Assembly (NCBI GenBank): GCA_036562635.1 | Contig: DATCJU010000084.1 | Location: forward strand, 1 to 43,262 | Direction: 5' to 3' | Length of the DNA stretch: 43,262 bases | Source: DATCJU01 sp036562635 | Lineage (GTDB): Bacteria; Actinomycetota; Actinomycetes; Mycobacteriales; Pseudonocardiaceae | In this document: positions 32,188 through 40,784 of the stretch, one piece after another | Numbering within the stretch: the first letter of the stretch is position 1 | How the letters are laid out: each line of letters begins with the position of its first letter | Made by a program: the position numbers and the translations under genes | The notes under the pieces: model-generated | Seen by the model: only the letters and a program-made list of their open reading frames with translations | Databases searched by the model: none | Told to the model about the DNA's origin: nothing

Positions 32188-32501
32188 TGAAGGTGAAGAA
32201 GGGCGACACGGTCGTCGTCATCGCCGGCAAGGACAAGGGCGCCCGGGGCAAGGTCATCAAGGCTTACCCGAAGGAGCAGCGGGTCCTGGTCGAGGGCGTC
32301 AACCGGATCAAGAAGCACACCCGGATCTCGCGGACCCAGCGGGGTGCCCAGTCGGGCGGCATCGTGACCCAGGAGGCCCCGATCCACGTGAGCAACGTGA
32401 TGGTCGTGGACTCCGACGGCAAGCCGACCCGGGTCGGGTACCGCACGAACGAAGAGGGCCGTCGCGTCCGCGTGTCCCGTCGGAACGGTAAGGACATCTG
32501 A
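32187..32501 (+). CDS. rplX: 50S ribosomal protein L24
   Basis: L24 is an early 50S assembly protein with a KOW motif (KKGDTVVVIAGKDKGARGKV, residues 4-23). The protein has 104 residues and starts at ATG 32187, overlapping the rplN stop. The C-terminus VGYRTNEEGRRVRVSRRNGKDI is typical of the family. rplE follows after two bases. Confidence 0.97.
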   Translation: MKVKKGDTVVVIAGKDKGARGKVIKAYPKEQRVLVEGVNRIKKHTRISRTQRGAQSGGIVTQEAPIHVSNVMVVDSDGKPTRVGYRTNEEGRRVRVSRRNGKDI

Positions 32502-32503
32502 GC

Positions 32504-33067
32504 ATGACCACTGCCGAGAAGATCGTTCCGCGGCTGAAGGTCCGGTACCGCGAGGAGATCGTCCCCGCCCTGCAGCAGGAGTTCCAGTACGAGAACCCGA
32601 TGCAGGTGCCGGGTGTGGTCAAGGTCGTCGTGAACATGGGCGTCGGCGACGCCGCTCGCGACGGCAAGTTGATCGAGGGTGCGGTGCGCGATCTGGCCGC
32701 GATCACCGGTCAGCGTCCGGAGATCCGCCGGGCTCGCAAGTCCATCGCGCAGTTCAAGCTGCGTGAGGGCATGCCGATCGGCGCCCGCGTCACCCTGCGC
32801 GGGGACCGGATGTGGGAGTTCCTGGACCGGCTGCTGACCATCGCGCTGCCGCGTATCCGTGACTTCCGCGGGCTGTCGGCCAAGCAGTTCGACGGTAACG
32901 GCAACTACACGTTCGGTCTGACCGAGCAGTCGATGTTCCACGAGATCGACCCCGACTCGATCGACCGTCCGCGCGGCATGGACATCACCGTCGTCACCAC
33001 CGCCACCTCGGACGAGGAGGGCCGGGCGCTGCTGCGGCACCTGGGCTTCCCGTTCAAGGAGAACTGA
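32504..33067 (+). CDS. rplE: 50S ribosomal protein L5
   Basis: L5 anchors 5S rRNA and contacts the P-site tRNA. The 187-residue protein keeps VVKVVVNMGVGDAARDGK, GQRPEIRRARKSIAQFKLREG and DFRGLSAKQFDGNGNYTFG. It starts two bases after rplX and is followed by rpsN after 16 bases. Confidence 0.98.
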   Translation: MTTAEKIVPRLKVRYREEIVPALQQEFQYENPMQVPGVVKVVVNMGVGDAARDGKLIEGAVRDLAAITGQRPEIRRARKSIAQFKLREGMPIGARVTLRGDRMWEFLDRLLTIALPRIRDFRGLSAKQFDGNGNYTFGLTEQSMFHEIDPDSIDRPRGMDITVVTTATSDEEGRALLRHLGFPFKEN

Positions 33068-33083
33068 CAAGGAGAACGAGGCG

Positions 33084-33269
33084 ATGGCCAAGAAGGCGCT
33101 GATCGCGAAGGCCGCGCGCAAGCCGAAGTTCAAGGTGCGGGCGTACACCCGTTGCCAGCGCTGCGGGCGCCCGCACTCCGTGTACCGCAAGTTCGGCCTC
33201 TGCCGGGTGTGCCTGCGTGAGATGGCCCACCGCGGCGAGCTGCCCGGCGTGAGCAAGTCCAGCTGGTGA
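33084..33269 (+). CDS. rpsN: 30S ribosomal protein S14, zinc-binding type
   Basis: S14 completes the 30S head. This is the short 61-residue zinc type: C24, C27, C40 and C43 form the CxxC...CxxC site (TRCQRCGRP, GLCRVCLRE). Actinobacteria often carry a second, zinc-independent S14 for zinc starvation; none is in this window. The gene follows rplE with AAGGAGAACG as ribosome binding site. Confidence 0.97.
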   Translation: MAKKALIAKAARKPKFKVRAYTRCQRCGRPHSVYRKFGLCRVCLREMAHRGELPGVSKSSW

Positions 33270-33283
33270 GTCGTGCCGGGGAG

Positions 33284-33317
33284 CGGGCGGTACGGTCGTG
33301 TCCGACCCCGCCGCCCG
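33284..33317 (+). other. Two-tier hairpin between rpsN and rpsH
   Basis: CGGGCGG (33284-33290) pairs with CCGCCCG (33311-33317), and inside it GGTCG (33294-33298) pairs with CGACC (33303-33307). It lies 15 bases after rpsN in a 184-bp gap (33270-33453). TTCCCCC follows rather than a clean T-run, so partial termination or mRNA stabilisation are both possible. A second weaker GC inverted repeat (CCCCGGG/CCCGGGG) lies near 33390-33417. Confidence 0.5.
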
Positions 33318-33453
33318 TTCCCCCGGTCCGGCTCGGGTGCTTGCCCACGCCCTGCTGACCACTACTTCGCCGTAGGCCTGGCTCCGGGCCCCGGGAGTGC
33401 CGGGGACCGACCCGGGGCGAGGAACCCCGGCGGGAAAGGTTGACTAGGTCACC

Positions 33454-33852
33454 ATGACGATGACCGACCCGATCGCAGACATGCTCACACGTCTGCGCAA
33501 CGCCAACGCGGCGTACCACGACGAGGTCGTGATGCCGCACTCCAAGCTCAAGGCCAACATCGCCGAGATCCTCAAGCGCGAGGGCTACATCGCCGGTTAC
33601 CGCGCCGAGCAGGGCGAGAAGGGCAAGAATCTGGTCATCGAGCTGAAGTACGGGCCCAACCGTGAGCGCAGCATCGCGGGCCTGCGGCGCGTGTCGAAGC
33701 CGGGCCTGCGGGTCTACGCCAAGGCCACGAACCTGCCCCGTGTGCTCGGCGGTCTGGGTATCGCGATCATCTCGACGTCGTCCGGCCTGCTGACCGACCG
33801 GCAGGCCCAGAAGCAGGGCGTGGGCGGGGAAGTCCTCGCCTACGTGTGGTGA
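33454..33852 (+). CDS. rpsH: 30S ribosomal protein S8
   Basis: S8 is a central 30S assembly protein and, in E. coli, represses the spc operon. The 132-residue protein starts MTMTDPIADMLTRLRNANA and ends with GLLTDRQAQKQGVGGEVLAYVW, where the conserved rRNA-binding STSSG segment precedes. It follows a 184-bp gap with a strong hairpin, the largest break within the spc genes. Confidence 0.98.
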   Translation: MTMTDPIADMLTRLRNANAAYHDEVVMPHSKLKANIAEILKREGYIAGYRAEQGEKGKNLVIELKYGPNRERSIAGLRRVSKPGLRVYAKATNLPRVLGGLGIAIISTSSGLLTDRQAQKQGVGGEVLAYVW

Positions 33853-33869
33853 GGAAGGGGGAAGCAGGC

Positions 33870-34409
33870 ATGTCGCGCATCGGTAAGCAGCCGATCCCCG
33901 TCCCCGCCGGTGTTGACGTCACCATCGACGGCCGGACCGTCACGGTGAAGGGCCCGAAGGGCACCCTCTCGCACACGCTGGCCGAGCCGATCACCATCGA
34001 GCGCAACGAGGACGGCTCGCTCCAGGTGCAGCGGCCCAACGACGAGCGGAAGAGCAAGTCGCTGCACGGGCTGTCCCGCACGCTGGTGAACAACATGATC
34101 GTCGGCGTGACCCAGGGCTACGAGAAGAAGCTCGAGATCCACGGCGTTGGTTACCGCGTGGCGCTCAAGGGCCAGGCCCTGGAGTTCGCGCTGGGTTACA
34201 GCCACCCGATCACGGTGCAGCCGCCGGAGGGCATCACCTTCGCGGTCGAGAGCCCGACGCGGTTCTCCGTCCAGGGCATCGACAAGCAACTGGTCGGCGA
34301 GGTGGCGGCCAACATCCGGAAGCTGCGCAAGCCGGAGCCCTACAAGGGCAAGGGCGTGCGTTACGCCGGCGAGAACGTCCGCCGCAAGGTCGGGAAGACG
34401 GGTAAGTGA
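33870..34409 (+). CDS. rplF: 50S ribosomal protein L6
   Basis: L6 lies near the factor-binding site of the large subunit. ATG 33870 (MSRIGKQPIPVPAGVDV) is chosen over an in-frame start 24 bases earlier because it gives the family N-terminus and has GGAAGGGGGAAG upstream. The protein has 179 residues with two repeated domains and the C-terminal RKPEPYKGKGVRYAGENVRRK motif. Confidence 0.98.
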   Translation: MSRIGKQPIPVPAGVDVTIDGRTVTVKGPKGTLSHTLAEPITIERNEDGSLQVQRPNDERKSKSLHGLSRTLVNNMIVGVTQGYEKKLEIHGVGYRVALKGQALEFALGYSHPITVQPPEGITFAVESPTRFSVQGIDKQLVGEVAANIRKLRKPEPYKGKGVRYAGENVRRKVGKTGK

Positions 34410-34411
34410 GC

Positions 34412-34816
34412 ATGAGCGAGACCACCGCTGCTATCAAGCGTCGCCGCGCCGGCAAGGACGTCTCCACGCTGCGTCGTCTCGGCCGGGCCCGCCGGCACTT
34501 CCGGGTTCGCAAGAAGATCAGTGGTACTCCGGAGCGGCCGAGGCTGGTCGTGACACGTTCGTCGCGGCACATCCGGGCCCAGGTCATCGACGACCTGGCC
34601 GGCCACACCCTGGCGTCGGCCTCCAGCATGGAGGCGGACATCCGCGCCATGGAGGGCGACAAGAAGACCCGCGCGGCACGGGTCGGCGCCCTGGTCGCCG
34701 CCCGGGCCAAGGAGGCAGGCATCACCAAGGTCGTGTTCGACCGGGGCGGCTACGACTACCACGGTCGTGTGGCCGCGCTGGCAGACGCCGCGCGCGAGGC
34801 GGGGCTGGAGTTCTGA
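34412..34816 (+). CDS. rplR: 50S ribosomal protein L18
   Basis: L18 binds 5S rRNA together with L5. The 134-residue protein has RLGRARRHFRVRKKISGTPERPRL (in part) and the C-terminal VVFDRGGYDYHGRVAALADAAREAGLEF. ATG 34412 is used; a GTG at 34406 that overlaps the rplF stop as GTGA is an equally possible start and would add two residues. Confidence 0.96.
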   Translation: MSETTAAIKRRRAGKDVSTLRRLGRARRHFRVRKKISGTPERPRLVVTRSSRHIRAQVIDDLAGHTLASASSMEADIRAMEGDKKTRAARVGALVAARAKEAGITKVVFDRGGYDYHGRVAALADAAREAGLEF

Positions 34817-34862
34817 CAGTGCAGGACAGCATGCAGAAGAAGATCATCGGAAGGGACGCCTG

Positions 34863-35465
34863 ATGCCTGGACGCATGCGTCGTGACGGCGGGGAGCGCGG
34901 CGAGCGCCGCGACCGCCGGGACGGTGGCCGCGGCGGGGCGGCCCAGGAGAAGACCCCGCACCTCGAGCGCGTCGTCGCCATCAACCGGGTGGCCAAGGTC
35001 GTCAAGGGTGGTCGGCGCTTCAGCTTCACCGCCCTGGTCGTCGTCGGCGACGGTGACGGGATGGTCGGTGTCGGCTACGGCAAGGCCAAGGAGGTGCCGG
35101 CCGCGATCGCCAAGGGCGTGGAGGAGGCCAAGAAGAACTTCTTCCGCGTTCCCCGGATCGCCGGCACCATCCCGCACCCGGTTCAGGGCGAGGCCGCTGC
35201 CGGTGTCGTGCTGCTCCGTCCGGCCAGCCCCGGTACCGGTGTGATCGCCGGTGGCCCGGTGCGTGCCGTGCTGGAGTGCGCCGGGGTGCACGACGTGCTC
35301 AGCAAGTCGCTGGGCAGCGACAACGCGATCAACATCGTGCACGCGACCGTTGCGGCGCTCAAGCAGCTGCAGCGTCCCGAGGAGGTTGCGGCTCGCCGTG
35401 GCCTGCCGCTCGAGGACGTGGCTCCGGCCGGCCTGCTGCGGGCCCGCGCTGGGCAGGGGGTGTGA
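34863..35465 (+). CDS. rpsE: 30S ribosomal protein S5
   Basis: S5 helps decoding accuracy and mRNA unwinding at the entry channel. ATG 34863 (MPGRMRRDGGERGERR) gives 200 residues with GAAGGG upstream. The first 30 residues are an Arg/Gly-rich extension typical of actinobacteria. The core has ERVVAINRVAKVVKGGRRFSF and GYGKAKEVPAAIAKGVEEAKK. rpmD starts four bases later. Confidence 0.97.
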   Translation: MPGRMRRDGGERGERRDRRDGGRGGAAQEKTPHLERVVAINRVAKVVKGGRRFSFTALVVVGDGDGMVGVGYGKAKEVPAAIAKGVEEAKKNFFRVPRIAGTIPHPVQGEAAAGVVLLRPASPGTGVIAGGPVRAVLECAGVHDVLSKSLGSDNAINIVHATVAALKQLQRPEEVAARRGLPLEDVAPAGLLRARAGQGV

Positions 35466-35469
35466 CGGC

Positions 35470-35652
35470 ATGGCGAAGCTGAAGATCACTCAGCTCCGCA
35501 GCACCATCGGCACCAAGCAGAACCAGCGGGAATCGCTGCGGACGCTGGGCCTGCGCAAGATCCGCCAGTCGGTGGTCCGTGAGGACACCCCGGAGGTGCG
35601 CGGCCTGGTGAACACCGTCCGCCACCTGGTGGCGGTCGAGGAGGTCGACTGA
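35470..35652 (+). CDS. rpmD: 50S ribosomal protein L30
   Basis: L30 is a small 50S protein. The 60-residue product from ATG 35470 (MAKLKITQLRSTIGTKQNQ) includes LRTLGLRKIRQSVVREDTPEV and ends HLVAVEEVD, matching the family exactly in length. It lies four bases after rpsE and three before rplO; longer readings of this frame begin inside rpsE and are shadows. Confidence 0.97.
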   Translation: MAKLKITQLRSTIGTKQNQRESLRTLGLRKIRQSVVREDTPEVRGLVNTVRHLVAVEEVD

Positions 35653-35655
35653 CCC

Positions 35656-36099
35656 ATGACGATCAAGATCCACCACCTGCGGCCTGCCCCGGGGGCCAAG
35701 ACCGCCAAGACCCGTGTGGGTCGCGGTGAGGGCTCCAAGGGCAAGACCGCCGGTCGCGGTACGAAGGGCACCAAGGCCCGCAAGAACGTGCCGGCCGGGT
35801 TCGAGGGTGGGCAGATGCCCATCCACATGCGGCTGCCGAAGCTGAAGGGCTTCAAGAACCGCTTCCGCGTCGAGTACCAGGTGGTCAACCTGGGTGACAT
35901 CGCCCGGCTGTTCCCGCAGGGCGGCACCATCGGCGTGGAGGACCTGGTGGCCGCCGGCGCGGTCCGCAAGGGCAAGCCGGTCAAGGTGCTGGGCGACGGG
36001 GACCTCGGCGGTGTGAAGGTCGACGTGACCGCGCACGCCTTCTCGGCGAGCGCCGTCGAGAAGATCACCGCGGCTGGTGGCACCACCACCAAGCTGTAA
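35656..36099 (+). CDS. rplO: 50S ribosomal protein L15
   Basis: L15 is a late 50S assembly protein. The 147-residue protein has the flexible Gly/Lys-rich N-terminus (RVGRGEGSKGKTAGRGTKG), then GFEGGQMPIHMRLPKLKGF and a globular C-terminus ending GGTTTKL. It is the last gene before a terminator, so the spc transcript probably ends here rather than running into secY. Confidence 0.97.
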   Translation: MTIKIHHLRPAPGAKTAKTRVGRGEGSKGKTAGRGTKGTKARKNVPAGFEGGQMPIHMRLPKLKGFKNRFRVEYQVVNLGDIARLFPQGGTIGVEDLVAAGAVRKGKPVKVLGDGDLGGVKVDVTAHAFSASAVEKITAAGGTTTKL

Positions 36100-36112
36100 T
36101 CCGATCCTGTGA

Positions 36113-36160
36113 CAGGTGGCTGGGGTCGGACGTGCGATGCGCGTCCGACCCCACCTGTTT
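36113..36160 (+). terminator. Terminator after rplO
   Basis: GGGGTCGGACG (36122-36132) pairs with CGTCCGACCCC (36142-36152) as a perfect 11-bp stem. CAGGT (36113-36117) and ACCTG (36153-36157) extend it past a small bulge, and TTT follows. It begins 13 bases after the rplO stop. Confidence 0.75.
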
Positions 36161-36186
36161 GCAGGAGTCCGTTCGGGCGGCGAAAA

Positions 36187-36208
36187 CGATCACCCGAACG
36201 GGTGATCG
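36187..36208 (+). promoter_or_regulatory. Operator-like palindrome upstream of secY
   Basis: CGATCACCCG and CGGGTGATCG form a perfect 10-bp inverted repeat around AA. GTTCGGG at 36171-36177 can compete for pairing with CCCGAAC inside it. No T-run follows, so it looks more like a protein-binding site than a terminator. It lies about 105 bases upstream of the proposed secY -10 box. Confidence 0.5.
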
Positions 36209-36312
36209 ATCATGGTGGAGGGCGCGTTCCGTCTGGTTCGGTCGGAGTACAGCGGCTGGTCCGGGGCGGATTTGCTCCTTCCGCATGGTCGAGCAGGAGC
36301 CACCCCTCCTGT

Positions 36313-36318
36313 TAGAGT
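36313..36318 (+). promoter_or_regulatory. Candidate -10 box for secY-adk-map
   Basis: TAGAGT fits the actinobacterial TANNNT -10 pattern but has no clear -35. It would give a leader of about 130 nt before secY. The 354-bp rplO-secY region (36100-36453) otherwise holds only the terminator, the palindrome and GC-rich leader sequence, with no convincing gene. Confidence 0.4.
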
Positions 36319-36453
36319 CGAGGGCACGTTTGGCGCGACCCGCGTCACGCGTGCCTGGTGTTGTGCATCAGGCTGTTGAACCACTGCCGGCCGAGGTGGC
36401 CGGCCAAAGCCGATCGCCGGCCACAGGGGCCGGCGACGCCGAGGAGGTCCCGC

Positions 36454-37781
36454 GTGCTCAGCGCCTTCCGCTCGGCTCTCGCGACGCCGGACTTGCGCCG
36501 CAAGATCCTCTTCACCCTGGGGATCGTGGTGCTCTACCGGCTGGGCGCGACTCTGCCCTCACCCGGTGTCTCCTACGCCAACGTCCAGGAGTGCATCAGG
36601 GTCATCGAAGGCGGGGACAACCAGAGCGTCTACTCGCTGATCAACCTGTTCAGCGGTGGCGCGTTGCTGCAGCTGTCGATCTTCGCGTTGGGCATCATGC
36701 CCTACATCACCGCGAGCATCGTGATCCAGCTGCTCACCGTGGTCATCCCCCGATTCGAGCAGCTCAAGAAGGAAGGGCAGTCCGGGCAGAACAAGCTGAC
36801 CCAGTACACCCGGTACCTGACCATCGCTCTGGCCGTGCTGCAGTCGACCGGCATCGTGGCCCTGGCGGTCCGGGGGCAGCTGTTCCAGAACTGCAACCAG
36901 ACGCTGTACCCGGTGATCCCGGACGCCTCGGTGTTCAACCTGGTGGTCATCGTGATCACCATGACGGCCGGTACCGCGCTCATCATGTGGCTGGGTGAGC
37001 TGATCACCGAGCGCGGCATCGGCAACGGTATGTCGCTGCTGATCTTCACCTCGATCGCGGCGCGTATTCCGGCGGAGGGCGGCAACATCCTGAACAGCCA
37101 CGGCGGAGTGACCTTCGCCCTGGTCTGCCTCCTCGGCCTGGCGATCATCGCCGTGGTGGTCTACATCGAGCAGGGCCAGCGGCGTATTCCGGTGCAGTAC
37201 GCCAAGCGGATGATCGGGCGCCGGATGTACGGCGGCACGTCCACCTACCTGCCGCTGAAGGTGAACCAGGCCGGCGTGATCCCGGTCATCTTCGCTTCGT
37301 CGTTCCTCTACCTGCCCCAGCTCATCACCCAGCTGACCACCTCGCCGGGCGAGGAGCCGTCCGCGATCACACGTTTCGTGCAGCAGTACCTGGTCGACCA
37401 GTCGAACTGGGTGCACATCAGCATCTACTTCCTGCTGATCGTGCTGCTGACCTACTTCTACATCTCGATCACGTTCAACACCGAGGAACGTGCCGACGAG
37501 ATGAAGAAGTTCGGCGGGTTCATTCCGGGCATCCGGCCGGGACGTCCCACTGCCGAGTACCTCACCTATGTGTTGAATCGCATCACACTGCCAGGCTCGC
37601 TGTACCTGGGTATCGTTGCCATCCTGCCGAACTTCTTCCTGGACCTGACCGGTGACGGCCAGAACCAGAACTTCCCGTTCGGCGGTACCGCGGTGCTCAT
37701 CATGGTCGGTGTCGGCCTTGACACCGTGAAGCAGATCGAGAGCCAGCTCATGCAGCGCAACTACGAAGGGTTCCTCCGCTA

Positions 37782-37782
<1 letters not shown>
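36454..37782 (+). CDS. secY: Protein translocase subunit SecY
   Basis: SecY is the ten-helix channel of the Sec translocon in the cytoplasmic membrane. GTG 36454 (VLSAFRSALATPDLRRK) has GAGGAGG upstream and gives 442 residues; the open frame further left does not match the family. Ten hydrophobic stretches can be seen. Conserved parts include GGALLQLSIFALGIMPYI, ERGIGNGMSLLIF and the cytosolic loop NTEERADEMKKFGGFIPGIRPG. The TAG stop overlaps the adk GTG by one base, so the genes are coupled. Confidence 0.98.
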
Positions 37783-38333
<551 letters not shown>

Positions 38334-38343
38334 GTGGATAGCG

Positions 38344-39135
38344 ATGTTGCGACGCGGACGCGGAATCGAGATCAAGTCCCGGGGCGAGCTGGAGGCGATG
38401 CGGGCTGCCGGCCTGGTCGTCGCACGGGCGCTCGCGGCGGTGGCCGCCCAGGCCAAGCCCGGGGTCAGCACCCTGGAGCTGGACGAGGTGGCCGAGCAGG
38501 TCATCCGGGAGGCCGGGGCGATCCCCTCGTTCAAGGGCTACCACGGCTTCCCCGCCACCATCTGCGCCTCGGTGAACGAGCAGGTGGTGCACGGCATTCC
38601 GTCGGCGAAGCAGGTGCTCGCGGACGGTGACCTGCTGTCGGTGGACTGCGGGGCGATCCTCGACGGCTGGCACGGCGACTCCGCGATCACCCTGCCGGTC
38701 GGCACGGTCGCCGAGCGGGACCTGAAGCTGTCCGAGGCGACCCGGCAGGCGATGCTGGCCGGGATCGCTGCCATCCGGCCCGGCGGGCGGCTGACCGACA
38801 TCTCGCACGCGGTGGAGACCGCCGCCCTGGAGGCGTCGGCGCGGGACGGCGTCGAGTACGGCATCGTCGCCGACTACGGCGGGCACGGCATCGGCAGCAG
38901 GATGCACATGGAGCCGTTCCTGCCCAACTACGGCAAGCCCGGGCGCGGCCCCAAGCTGCGGGTGGGCATGGCCCTGGCCGTGGAGCCGATGCTCACCCTG
39001 GGCACCGACGAGACCGAGGAGCTGGAGGACGGCTGGACCGTGGTGACCACGGACGGCTCCAGGGCCGCGCACTGGGAGCACACGGTCGCCGTCACCGAGG
39101 ACGGTCCCTGGGTGCTGACCGCGCCCGAGGAGTGA
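38344..39135 (+). CDS. map: Methionine aminopeptidase, type I
   Basis: MAP removes the initiator methionine from new proteins. The 263-residue enzyme keeps the five metal ligands of the family: D101 (SVDCG), D112 (HGDS), H181 (GGHGIG), E214 (AVEPM) and E245 (HWEHT); H83 (VVHGIP) matches the substrate-side histidine. It lacks an N-terminal SH3-binding extension. It starts 10 bases after adk, completing secY-adk-map. Confidence 0.98.
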   Translation: MLRRGRGIEIKSRGELEAMRAAGLVVARALAAVAAQAKPGVSTLELDEVAEQVIREAGAIPSFKGYHGFPATICASVNEQVVHGIPSAKQVLADGDLLSVDCGAILDGWHGDSAITLPVGTVAERDLKLSEATRQAMLAGIAAIRPGGRLTDISHAVETAALEASARDGVEYGIVADYGGHGIGSRMHMEPFLPNYGKPGRGPKLRVGMALAVEPMLTLGTDETEELEDGWTVVTTDGSRAAHWEHTVAVTEDGPWVLTAPEE

Positions 39136-39204
39136 GGTTTCCTCCACAGGAAACGAACGCCCGTCTCCGCCCGGTGTGGGGCGGCCCGGCGTTCTTCGTC
39201 TCGA

Positions 39205-39239
39205 CGAACCCCGGCACGCGGTGGGTGTGCCGGGGTTCG
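39205..39239 (+). terminator. Hairpin downstream of map
   Basis: CGAACCCCGGCAC (39205-39217) and GTGCCGGGGTTCG (39227-39239) form a perfect 13-bp stem with a nine-base loop. No T-run follows. This is the strongest structure in the 280-bp map to DUF1707 gap and probably ends the secY-adk-map transcript. Confidence 0.6.
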
Positions 39240-39351
39240 GCGTGTCCGGGGCCGGCCCGCGTGTCCTCCGGCGGAACGCGGGTCGTCTCTCGGCCTCTCG
39301 TGGGTGCGTGTCGGAGCGTCGCCGGTGCCCTGCCGCCCCGGGCCGGCGGCA

Positions 39352-39408
39352 CCGACGTGGCAGGACGTCGTTCGGAGACGGCTTCCGTGCGCGGCCGACG
39401 TGGCAGGA
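39352..39408 (+). repeat. 14-bp direct repeat upstream of the DUF1707 pair
   Basis: CCGACGTGGCAGGA occurs at 39352-39365 and 39395-39408, 43 bp apart. The second copy contains CAGGAT, which sits seven bases before the GTG start and could be a -10 box for a leaderless transcript. The repeat may be an activator or repressor site. Confidence 0.5.
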
Positions 39409-39415
39409 TGGCAGC

Positions 39416-39826
39416 GTGACCGAGCCGGTGCGTCCCGAGGACATGCGGGCTTCCGATGCGGACCGAAAGGCGGTCCAGGAGAAGCTGCACGCCGCCCACG
39501 AACAGGGGCTGATCGACCTCGCCGAGTTCGACGACCGGGTGCGAGCCGCCTGGCAGGCCAAGACCCGAGGGGAGCTGGCGAAGGTGACCGCCGACCTGCC
39601 CGAGCGCCTGCCCGCCAAGCCATCCCGCAGTGCCGGCGAGGTGGCGATGCGGGTGCTCACCACCGTGTGGCTGAGCCTCAGCGCGGTCAACTTCGTCATC
39701 TGGGGGCTGGTGTGCCTGGTGGTCGAGGAGTTCATCCACCCCTGGTGGGTGTGGGTGTTCCTGCCTCCGGGTTCGGTGCTCGGGGTGTTGTGGTTCATGG
39801 GGATCGGCCGGCCGAGGAAGGACTGA
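39416..39826 (+). CDS. DUF1707 and two-helix membrane protein, copy 1
   Basis: This 136-residue protein has a soluble DUF1707 (SHOCT-like) domain at about residues 9-61 (MRASDADRKAVQEKLHAAHEQG, in part; EFDDRVRAAWQAKTRGELAKV) and two membrane helices at about 80-103 and 110-131 joined by HPWWVWV. GTG 39416 is the first start giving the domain; there is no clear ribosome binding site, which fits leaderless translation. The function of the family is not established. A paralogue follows four bases later. Confidence 0.85.
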   Translation: MTEPVRPEDMRASDADRKAVQEKLHAAHEQGLIDLAEFDDRVRAAWQAKTRGELAKVTADLPERLPAKPSRSAGEVAMRVLTTVWLSLSAVNFVIWGLVCLVVEEFIHPWWVWVFLPPGSVLGVLWFMGIGRPRKD

Positions 39827-39830
39827 TCCG

Positions 39831-40247
39831 ATGGGTTCGGTGGGTCGTGTGTCCGGTGGCCGTCCGACCGCGGCGGACCGGGCTCGGCTGCTGCGCCGGT
39901 TGCACGCCGCGTACGAGACGGGGCTGATCGGCCTGGACGAGCTGGACAGCGGGGTGCGTACCGCGTGGCGGGCCGACACCCGGGCCGAGCTGTTGGAGGT
40001 GGCGGAGAACCTGCCGGACACCGAGGAGCTGCAGCGGGCGCGTCAGCGGCTCCGGATGGCCCGGGCCGCGCGGGTGGTCGGCTGGCTGGGGGCGTTCTCC
40101 AGCGTGGTCAACACCGCGTTGTGGCTGGCCCTGCGATCCACCGGCCGGCGGCGTCTGCATCCGTGGTGGGTCTGGGTGACGCTGTCCTGGGGTTCCGTCT
40201 ACGGGGTGTTGCGGGCGCTGGCCGCGGGGCGGTTCTCCCGCCGCTGA
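39831..40247 (+). CDS. DUF1707 and two-helix membrane protein, copy 2
   Basis: A 138-residue paralogue of the preceding protein. The DUF1707-like part is at about residues 12-62 (LHAAYETGLIGLDELDSGVRTAW) but lacks the canonical RASDADR opening. Two membrane helices flank the same HPWWVWV motif (about 110-116), followed by GSVYGVLR, which matches GSVLGVLW of copy 1. The four-base spacing implies co-expression, and the two products may pair in the membrane; that is inference. Confidence 0.82.
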   Translation: MGSVGRVSGGRPTAADRARLLRRLHAAYETGLIGLDELDSGVRTAWRADTRAELLEVAENLPDTEELQRARQRLRMARAARVVGWLGAFSSVVNTALWLALRSTGRRRLHPWWVWVTLSWGSVYGVLRALAAGRFSRR

Positions 40248-40306
40248 CCCTGTCGTCCCGTCCGGGTTCCCCCGGTCGGGCCACCGCGGTGAGTGACGGC
40301 CCCGGT

Positions 40307-40335
40307 TTGGCTTACCTGGGCTTTTGGCCTACACT
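40307..40335 (+). promoter_or_regulatory. Promoter of the infA operon
   Basis: TTGGCT (40307-40312) and TACACT (40330-40335) are 17 bases apart, a good housekeeping-type promoter. Transcription would start near 40342, giving a leader of about 150 nt before infA. The 245-bp gap 40248-40492 has no gene. Confidence 0.75.
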
Positions 40336-40492
40336 GGTTCTTCGGCGCATACCTGGCGTCAGTTTCGTCGTGCGCACGTGATCGTTTTGCGTGTTGCCGA
40401 CGGCCAGCTCGGGATGTGCCCTCGCCGGGTGGTCGTCTCGAGCGACGCCGGGCGATCCGCCAGTACTCACACCGTCACGAAACGCGGAGGAC

Positions 40493-40714
40493 ATGGGCAA
40501 GAAAGACGGGGCCATTGAGGTCGAGGGCCGCGTGATCGAGCCGCTCCCCAACGCGATGTTCCGCGTCGAGTTGGAGAACGGCCACAAGGTCCTTGCGCAC
40601 ATCAGTGGCAAGATGCGGCAGCACTACATCCGCATCCTGCCGGAGGACCGCGTCGTCGTGGAGCTCTCGCCCTACGACCTGTCTCGCGGCCGCATCGTCT
40701 ACCGCTACAAGTGA
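40493..40714 (+). CDS. infA: Translation initiation factor IF-1
   Basis: IF-1 blocks the A site during initiation. ATG 40493 (MGKKDGAIEVEGRVIEPL) gives 73 residues, the usual length for this OB-fold protein, with HISGKMRQHYIRILPEDRV and the C-terminal RGRIVYRYK. GCGGAGG lies directly upstream. Longer readings of this frame start in the leader and are not conserved. Confidence 0.98.
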   Translation: MGKKDGAIEVEGRVIEPLPNAMFRVELENGHKVLAHISGKMRQHYIRILPEDRVVVELSPYDLSRGRIVYRYK

Positions 40715-40784
40715 CCTCGGTGTAGTTCCTCCAAGGTGCCCGGCAACAGGTCCCGGGCACGCGGCCGAGCAGGAGAGCACGACC

